A stretch of 64,000 bases of DNA from Chrysaora quinquecirrha (Eukaryota > Cnidaria > Scyphozoa > Semaeostomeae > Pelagiidae), in NCBI GenBank assembly GCA_014526335.1, contig JACTAT010000006.1, forward strand, positions 648,501 through 712,500. Direction: 5' to 3'. Below the pieces are notes generated by a model. It was given only the letters and a program-made list of their open reading frames with translations, had not been told where the DNA came from and did not search any database. The first letter of the stretch is position 1. Each line of letters starts with the position of its first letter. This document shows, piece by piece, positions 56,470 to 64,000 of this stretch. The translations under genes were made by a program, and so were the position numbers.

Positions 56470-56905
56470 AAGGTTTGGCTAAACTATGCGGCGCGTAACA
56501 TTGTCGCCCATGACTTGTCCTCTGTTTGGCCACCTCGGAAACTTTGTAGCGCGTGACAAAATTTTGTAGCGAGAGACACGCAAATATTTCTGGGAGACAT
56601 CAGAAAGATTTCTTGTCTCCGCGACTCGGGGGACATGATTCTAAAGGCCTGGCTAAACTAGGAGACATGGCACTTGCGACATGACATGTCGCCTCGATGG
56701 GGCCTCGATGTATCCCAATTTAGCCACTTATAAAACTTTGCAGCAAGCGACAAATTTGTAGGGAGAGACACACAAATGTTTCTGGGACACAATATGGGGG
56801 CATGTTGCTCGCTTGTCACTTGCATGTTTAGCCACCCTGGGAGACACACCGAAATTATACAATGTTGCATGGGACACTACCACACCTTTTAGTTTGATCG
56901 TTTTG
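56470..56905. mobile_element. Two 'ggctaaactaggagac' MITE copies back to back
   Basis: The first (about 56470-56640) has 'gtttggccacctcggaaact' and 'gagagacacgcaaatatttc'. The second (about 56645-56905) begins 'ggcctggctaaactagga' and ends near 'agtttgatcgttttgcca'. Both match 35553-35823. The first lacks a normal right end, so the second may have inserted into it. Confidence 0.65.
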
Positions 56906-57204
56906 CCATGGTTTAAATTACCCGCGCCCGCATTGCACCCGCATTGCATCTTTCAACTTCTCTGGACCGGAAATGCGTATGATGCAATTAATAGTTTGGG
57001 AGCATGCGCGTAGAGAAACCTCGTGACAATTTGTTGTCATTCTGAACTTGAGCTTGGCGCAGAGAATCAAAACAACGTGGAAGGGAAGGCTTAGAGTCTG
57101 CAGCGAAGACATCAAGAGCAGTTTGTGCATCAAAAACGCAGGCCAGCCTGAAGAAAAATCTCTCAAAACATCCTTAATTTATTGCTCCACAATCTGCAGT
57201 AGAC

Positions 57205-59941
57205 ATGAATGGTACAGAGTCAACTCCAGAGGGAACCAAAGGGATTCCAATGAGAAGAGTCGTGGTGAAGGACCCTTCGCATATGCCTTCTCATTACTCG
57301 GAAACTCCCGGCGGTACAATGTTTTCTACCACACCAGGAGGTATAAAACAGTCTTATTTATGAAACTATAATATTATTTTATTGTATTTTTGTTTAAAAA
57401 TCTTGTTGGCGTTTTAAGAGCATCTGTCGCGGCGTGCGTTTGTTTATTAAATGGCTTGTTAGGCCGCGATGCAGGTAGACAGTAGACAGGACTTGACTTG
57501 CAGCATTTTTTGCCGTTATGACCGCACGCATCATGTTCAGACTTGTATATAAATTATTTCAAACGTATGATATTTCTGTGCATTTCAAAATTTAGCAGTG
57601 TGTATCATTTATTGATAATTGCTGATCTCTTCAGTAGGGGAATTTTAAGAGCGTTGTTGCAATGCAAGGGTTGGCTTCGGCTTGAAATGCGAAATTGAAA
57701 TTATCTAGGCCTGTTTTGGAAATTCTGAAGCTTTTTGTTTGCTTTAGAACAAAGACTTTTGTTTGAACAAAGTATTTGAAATGACGTAATCTGTAAACAA
57801 TAATAAAAACGTATATAGTCAAGAAATGAATTATAATATTCATAAGTGTAACAGATTAAGAATTAGGCTAACACAAAATATTAGATGTATAGATACATAA
57901 TGTTTTCGTTCTCAGCTGATTGGTTAGTGGCCAAGGCTTATTTGATTTGTGAATTATAAAAATTTGAAGGACAATAAAGCTTTAGTTTTGCATGAAAAAC
58001 TCACTTTATAAAATTATCAGTAAGCAAAATTAATGCTCAGAACCACAGAATAAAGACCCATGCATATCTTAAACAAGATTAGGCAAACTCAAATTTTACA
58101 GGGATTGGTATGGGTTTTTGCATGCTTGCAGGAATAGCCAAGGCTTGCAATTTTGACCATTGGTGGAAAAAATCATACTATGACTTCTTCTCAACACAGG
58201 CAGCTTGAAAAGAACTATTTTTGGCAACTTCACCAGTAGTGAAGAGGGTTGTTTAGTTGAAATAATGTTTTTCAGCCACTAAGACCTCAACCCTGAATCC
58301 AGTGTGCATTCCATGTCGCCTACGCCAGAGATCTCTGGTGTGGAGTTTGAAATTTTATTGGCGTACCATACCGGCGTGGATCTTTCAAAAAAACAATAGC
58401 CTAGACTGTTATTTCAATTATAAAACAATAGATCTATTGTTTCTTTGGCATGAAGTACTATTTGGTTGGCGTATTCTCCAGAGTGGCGGTAACACAGAAT
58501 GCACCCTGGCCCTGCATGTGACACTGTGTACTACTCTGGAAAGTCTAACATAGGTGCACCTCAGATTTCATAAGAACAACTACAATTGCACACCTGACTC
58601 CTACAAACAATAGGAAAGACAAAAGATAATATCTTTTATTGTTAAAAACAAAGGAAAGTAAATGCATTTGTTGGTCTCAAGCCTGTAGGAAGGAATGTCT
58701 GATTGAGAGTGGGCCAAGCAATTGACAAGTATTGTAAGTTGATGGCATGATGATTTTATGACATCATACTATTGTTTTTGGAATTATAGAGAGGGTTCTC
58801 CAGCCCCCCTGGCCTACCCACTTCTGATGGGCCTGGTTCTTTGGCAATTTTTCCACACTTTCACCCATCAATCTAAGCTTTGTCACTCCTGAGATCTCGG
58901 CAAAAGTGCCAGCCAAGGCTTGAGCTGGGATTCCAATCTCACTGAAGTCTTTGCACCATAAGCAAGATGGCTTGTGTATCTAAATTTCAAATTTGTTTCT
59001 TTAGGAACAAGAATTATCTATGAGAGAAAGTTTTTGCTGGACATGAGGAACTCTCCTCTGTCAAAAACACCAACCAAGCAGTTGCCAGTTATCCCTGGTG
59101 TTACACTGGATGATAATGGCAAATTGATTGAAGAGGATGAAGAGGCACTTGAGAATGAGAAGAATACACTCAAAGAGAAAGGTGTTCCCATGGAAGAACA
59201 GAATGGCAATGATCTCAAGAAAAATCATGGTATGCCTCCCTTAATTGTGATACTTACACTCATAATCTTTTAGTTGCACAAAACTTTGTTTTTGAGAAAT
59301 AGTTGAAACATCCTGGACAAGAAAAGAATGTTTGATGAACAATGTTTTTGCAATGTGACCCAACAGAAAACATTTTATTTGACCAGCAAAGCTCAAATGT
59401 TAGACCTGCATGTTTGACTTGCTTTACGAGAAATAATGTCTGTTTGGCCCTGTCACTTAACATTGCACCATCACAAAAACCATGGTATGCAATCTATTAA
59501 TGATATTCTAGCAACTGGCACTAAATACACCACTTCACCTTCACCTTCTGAAAAGAGTATTAATACAGAAAACAGTAACAACTGATTTTAACATGCTGTA
59601 ATGGAAATGTTTAATATTGCAAAGCTTCTTGTTAGGGATCTCACAATAAACCAAATTGGCTAACATTGTTTATACCAATTTGAGGTTGTATGGCCATACT
59701 CTTGAGGAGCTTTTCCTTTTAATTGAATTCTAAAATTTTGTGCCATGAAAAGCGTGATTGGCACTCTTAATTAGACACCAATGGTGCCTCAAGGGTATTA
59801 CCATGTGACCTGAAATGGGTGTAAACAACGTTAACCGATTTTGTCTTTTAACTTTTTCTTTGCCCTTGCAAACTACCCAAATAATAAAGTGAGTTGTGTT
59901 GATTTTTTGCAGATGAGATCCAGTTTGACATGGACATCTGA
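57205..59941 (+). CDS. EIF4EBP: 4E-BP, eIF4E-binding translational repressor
   Basis: Exons 57205-57340, 59005-59229 and 59913-59941 join in phase to give 129 residues. [18 protein letters not shown] holds the two mTOR-target Thr-Pro sites (T34 and T43). YERKFLL at 51-57 is the YxxxxL(hydrophobic) eIF4E-binding helix. NSP (62-63) and KTP (66-68) match the further phospho-sites. The last five residues FDMDI are the TOS motif that recruits mTORC1 through Raptor. KGIP at 12-15 sits where vertebrate 4E-BP1 has RAIP, so only part of that motif is kept. Family role: unphosphorylated protein blocks cap-dependent translation by competing with eIF4G, and mTORC1 phosphorylation releases it. A Glu-rich linker (about 84-118) is longer than in vertebrates. 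Three exons is also the vertebrate layout. Confidence 0.96.
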
Positions 59942-61145
59942 ATTTAACCACTGAAGAAAGGTTGCTGAAATAATCAAGAAAAAAAGCACATAACAGTGTA
60001 TTATGGAAACTGAACTGTAAGATTGTTTCATCTTCTCTACTTATTAGTGCAAATCATATCTTCATTTTAGTAGCTTCGGCAGAAGCAAGTTTCACTTTGC
60101 AAAATTAAAAGACATTTCAGCAGTTTCATATAGCAAAATCAATAAAATTCACTTAGCATAATCAATGAAGTTCAAGAAATGTCAAAGATTCCAAAGTTTG
60201 CAAAATTGAAAATGTTTGAAAGTTTCACGAGGCAATTTAAAAAAGGAACCATTAATATTATCTTAGAAATTTCAATGAAGTATATAATTGATCTTTGTTA
60301 AGAATTTTTCAAGGTTACTGATCATAAAATATTCAAAGCTACTTAAATATGTTCTATAAATTGAAACGAAGAACTGCTTTAAGCAACTACTAACTGAAGA
60401 AAGCCTGATTCCTCCAGCAGATTCCAAACATCTTTGTGAGTCCCTCCCTCCAAAAGTGCCAAACAAGCTTTTGCAATGTGAAATTATAGTGCTATCTGTG
60501 ACTGAAGTGGTGTTTGACTTGCTGGTTTGCTGGTAAAAGATACTCTTGGTACCATTTATTGTTCTTTTACAAAAAATCATGAAAGGAAAATTCAAAACAT
60601 TAGTTGCAACATCTTTTGCAATTTCTCTCTCATTTGAAATAAGGGAACCCCTTCAGAATCTATCTTGCTGTGTTGGCATCGGCTGACACTTTATGAGGAA
60701 TGTTGTTACAATGTTCCTCCACATTTTTAATCTGAGCTAAGAGTTCCAAACTTTTTATGTGTAAAGCTGTTCTCAGCATTCTTCTACAAGTAGATTTTAT
60801 CTGCAGAAACTTCTTATAAAGACATGTGCCACCAAAATAAGCATGCCCAATTTTAAAATTTAAGAATTGGTGCCTTTATGAATAGATAAATGTGATATCT
60901 TCAATTTAGCAAATTCAGCTTAGCCATTTCTGTAAATACTTTTCATAATAAAACAAGAACCATTTTGCATTATGAAACTTCCTTCTGCCTCTGTGTATAA
61001 ATAAAACTGTTGTGTCTTGGTCTCTTTATATGACGCTTTGTGATGTGGACCAATTTGTGAGTTAGGACAAAATCTTGGGAATGTCAGTGGAAAGACAAAA
61101 ATATTTTTGAATCAAATAAATGTGTAAATATACAGTGAATTGTTC
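59942..61145 (+). other. Probable long 3' untranslated region of 4E-BP
   Basis: This 1.2 kb after the stop is free of the window's transposon families. AATAAA occurs at 60141-60146, 61000-61005 and 61125-61130, so several polyadenylation sites are possible. Its true end cannot be set from sequence alone. Confidence 0.45.
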
Positions 61146-61473
61146 TAGAGGTCATTTTAATGATTTTAGGACAATTTTCCTTGCAGAATGATTGTGTTAC
61201 TTATACATACCTATATTTAGGTACCTTATGTAAAGTTTGAATTGAATTTGACTGTACTGTGTCTTAACGGTAGCCTATTACAATATTGCCATAAATGTGT
61301 GCAGTTTCATTGTTACCATCCCTTCCCCAAAAATGAAATCCTTGAAAAAGTTTTGAAATAAATCCCTAAAAAACTTGACAAGAAACATTATAATTCACTG
61401 AACATTAAAATATTTGGCCAAAGTTTATCTTTAATTTCTGAGGCCTTTAAATTGGCAAAAAATCCACAAAGAT

Positions 61474-61734
61474 CACCCCGGATAAGGTATGTGCAGTACA
61501 GTGGTGGTTGTACAGTACAGGCGGTGGTTGCACAGTACAGCGGTGGTTGTGCAGTACAGCTGAGGGATTTTTTCCCACCGCTGTACTGAACATTTACCGC
61601 TGTACTGATGGTATCCCTCCGCGGTACTGATGGTATTCCTCCGCTGTACTAATGATATCCCTCCGCTGTACTGATAATATCCCTCCGCTGTACTGCACAA
61701 CCATCGCTGTACTGCACATACAATATCCGGGGTG
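61474..61734. mobile_element. Fold-back element built of 'cgctgtactg' repeats, 5-bp target duplication
   Basis: Left end caccccggata and right end tatccggggtg are inverted repeats. Each is followed inside by 'gtgcagtacag(c/t)ggtggttg'-type units, in one orientation on the left and the other on the right. The centre repeats 'ctgatggtatccctccgctgta'. AAGAT flanks both ends (61469-61473 and 61735-61739). The 261 bp lack coding capacity. Confidence 0.8.
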
Positions 61735-61739
61735 AAGAT

Positions 61740-62699
61740 GTTGTTATTTACTTTTGAGTGGTATTTTCCTATAAATGCAAGACAAGGAGTCCAAGTTATC
61801 TTGCCAGGAAAGTGCCAGTGCGTCGGAGTCCACAGTTGGAGCAGATTGAACAAAATCGATTAATGATCAGCTCATCGCTCATTCCTTGCTTATTTAAGAT
61901 GCATTCTTTTGAGGACTTTTATCTCGTCTGAATTCTGGAAAACCAGACCTCGTAGGTTTCCCATTCCAGACGAAAAAATTCACATTCTTGAAAAACGTAG
62001 GACTTTAGACAAGTTGATTCGGAAACAGTTTCCCTGCGAAGTCTACCAAATCTTTCAGCCCTGGAGTCAGAAGAGTCTGGGGCCTCCAAAGTCTTTGATT
62101 TTCCCGAGAGTTGTTTAAAAGAACGGGCTTTCTATCTCTCGGAAATCTCCAGAAAAAAAACACTCAGAAAATGATCCTAAAAGAGCGCACCCTTGTCCTT
62201 TGGAGTCTTTTGGAGTCTTTTGGCATAGCAGATTTCAAAATTCAACCTTTCTATAAATGACTGATTAGAAATGACTCACGAATACTGTGAGGAAGTGCAT
62301 TTAATTTCTCTTGCAAAGTGCAGAAATGAGAATTCATTTTGCACTCCTCAAAATTTTGCCCAGAAGACGTCTGTAAATCATAGATAATTTCATATTTTAT
62401 TCATGCTCCTCAATTCGCAACTAGCCAATCACATCACTGAATTTTGTCATGTGCTTACAATTACTAAACATTGATTGGTTAGTTTTAAGTTGCAAACATG
62501 GATCTTATGAATGAAATATGAAACTCCATCTATGGTATTATCTTCAAAATTTCTTTGCTGGAAGTTAGTTTTGTGCAAAATTATCTATCCTAATGTTATT
62601 AATTTTCTTCGCATTGTAAATGTGACTACTGAGTACTTGAATTAAGTTACTTATTTCGCAAATGTAAACTCAGCAATACACCATCGTTGGGACTTGTTT
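61740..62699. other. Intergenic DNA, no supported gene
   Basis: A plus-strand frame 61909-62118 has ordinary composition (FWKTRPRRFPIPDEKIHILE) but no recognisable homology and no splice support. I see no repeat family here. Confidence 0.35.
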
Positions 62700-63370
62700 T
62701 TTCAATTGTTTGGCAAACAATGTTTGTTTTCAAGCGTTTGACAGCCAATGCTTGTTTTCAAAATGTTTGGCAACCGATGTTTGGCCACGGTTTATGTTCA
62801 GCCGTTTGACAAACTGTTTACTTTCAAATGTTTGGCAAACAATGTTTGTTGCCAAGCGTTTGTTGACAAACAATGCTTGTTTTCAGTCATTTGACAAATG
62901 ATGCTTGTTTTCGAATGTTTGCCAAAGAATGTTTGCCTACAATGTTCGATAAACAATGTTTGTTTTGAATCGTTTGACAAACGGTATAATTTCAAATGTT
63001 TTACAAACAATGCTTGTTTTCAAATGTTTGGCAAAGGATGTTTACCTGCGATGTTTGATAAACAATGTTTGTTTTCAGCCATTTGACAAACTGTTTACTT
63101 TCAAATGTTTTACAAACAATGTTTGTTGTCAAGCGTTTGTTGACAAACAATACTTGTTTTCAAATGTTTAGCAAACAGTTTTTGGCTACAGTCATAAACA
63201 ACGTTTGTTTGCAAAAGTTTCATAAACAATATTTGTTTTCAAGGGTCTGCCAAACACTGTTTGTTTTAAAACTTTTGACACAATGTTTTCAAATGATTGA
63301 CAGACAACGTTTGTTTCTAACGTTTGACAGACGATGTTCATTCTACAATGTTTTCCAAAAATGTTTGAAA
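62700..63370. repeat. Tandem array of 'caaatgtttggcaaacaatg' type
   Basis: A degenerate unit of about 28-30 bp, 'aaacaatgtttgttttcaa' followed by 'atgtttgacaaac', runs for about 670 bp. Because AAACA and TGTTT alternate, the array is also locally self-complementary. Frames crossing it on both strands (for example VCFQSFDKQ- and NNVCF-type peptides) come from the repeat. Confidence 0.8.
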
Positions 63371-64000
63371 ACAGTGTTTGTATGGTTTGAAATGATATGG
63401 AAATATTACTATAATCCAGAGCATGGTTCATTGCCACGTTGTTGAAGTTTACGTTTGCGAAATATTTTTTATTTCTCTTAGTTACTTTTCTGTTTATTTT
63501 CTTTTTAATGTATTCAAATGAAACTGTGGAATATGCAAAATATGATGTGCTGAAATCGTTCGTTATTTTTTTGTAGTTCTGCATCAACCTTGGCAGTATC
63601 TTGCTAGTGATGGTGCTTGGGCAAAGCTCGGGGGCAAACATGGTCAGAACTAGTGGCCGACTGCTAATCGGCGATTTTTCGGAACTTATTGCAACTGACG
63701 ACAGACTTAGGGCCAAAGGGCAAAAGATAGAAAGATAAGCGGGTTTGGGCTAGACATGGTGAGGTGCAGTCTTGGCCCTGCAGCGGGCTGATATGTTGAC
63801 AAATTTCGATACCGTATACAGAGGCGTAGCCAAGGGTGGTAGCACGGGGGGCATCGCCAACAAAGGTTTTGTATATAGGCTAAATCTGATTTCAAAGTGT
63901 CGCAGGGTGCGGCTTGGTTATTTGTTCTTTAAGCCACGCACTAATTTTTCTTGACCCTTTGCCCCTCCAATGTTGGTCAACCCCCCTGTTTGAAACTCCA
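63371..64000. other. Right edge, no supported gene
   Basis: It contains the second copy of the 'ggcgtagccaaggg' repeat (63820-63995). The minus-strand frame across 63192-63716 is half array and half unique sequence (PELCPSTITSKILPRLMQN), with no recognised domain. Confidence 0.4.

Noticed and set aside
61909..62118. 69-residue plus-strand frame
   Set aside because: The composition is plausible, but there is no homology and no neighbouring exon.
62700..63716. Frames on both strands with NNVCF/FDKQ repeats, including a 174-residue minus frame
   Set aside because: They follow the caaatgttt tandem array. The unique right part has no recognised homology.
1..64000. A novel multi-gene system such as a defence island or gene cluster
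   Set aside because: The eight gene loci belong to unrelated, mostly conserved animal families, have individual introns and lie on both strands. Nothing shows them working as one unit.

Overview
The window is nuclear DNA of an invertebrate animal. Genes have many exons with GT-AG introns, the code is standard, the DNA is AT-rich, and introns and intergenic DNA are packed with short non-autonomous transposons, tRNA-derived SINEs, a Penelope-type retroelement fragment and satellites. The proteins are clear orthologues of vertebrate ones but diverged. An anthozoan or other cnidarian would fit this gene and repeat style, but that is an inference from style, not from a marker.

Genes from left to right: (1) the last four exons of GRWD1, a WD40 ribosome-biogenesis protein (+, 1273-4842; its 5' exons lie off the left edge). 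(2) A four-exon type I membrane protein with a MANSC domain (-, 7971-5397), tail to tail with GRWD1. (3) An intronless secreted Lys/Glu-rich protein with an HFRYGKR motif straight after the signal peptide (-, 12040-11417). (4) A two-exon TIPIN/Swi3-domain gene (+, 21404-23861). (5) A second, intronless TIPIN-like frame with a frameshift (-, 25863-25214), head to head with (6) a complete 11-exon CDC37 (+, 26368-35040). (7) A 16-exon TMTC2 (+, 37114-54144), readable to the end except for a one-base frame break in exon 4. (8) A three-exon 4E-BP (+, 57205-59941) with the eIF4E-binding and TOS motifs.

Most of these are housekeeping genes (ribosome assembly, Hsp90 kinase chaperoning, replication-fork protection, translation control, ER O-mannosylation). 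They do not form an operon or pathway cluster. The only arrangement that suggests shared control is the roughly 500 bp head-to-head gap between the TIPIN-like frame and CDC37.

Repeats dominate the rest. Several elements can be delimited exactly: a hAT-type MITE with an 8-bp target duplication (24252-24704), a piggyBac-type element flanked by TTAA (22275-23440), three copies of a TA-flanked MITE (15522, 27617, 38840), and a fold-back element with a 5-bp duplication (61474-61734). There are also several looser inverted-repeat families. Tandem arrays include a 91-bp higher-order minisatellite (10640-11175), a (CAAACATTT)-type array (14100-15090), a 520-bp (ACTG)n tract (18121-18640), an (ATC)n tract (41640-42060) and a (caaatgttt)-type array (62700-63370). 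I found no CRISPR array, rRNA gene, intact tRNA gene, or convincing new multi-gene system. The most interesting leads are the HFRYGKR secreted protein, the TIPIN pair and the very young palindromic elements.
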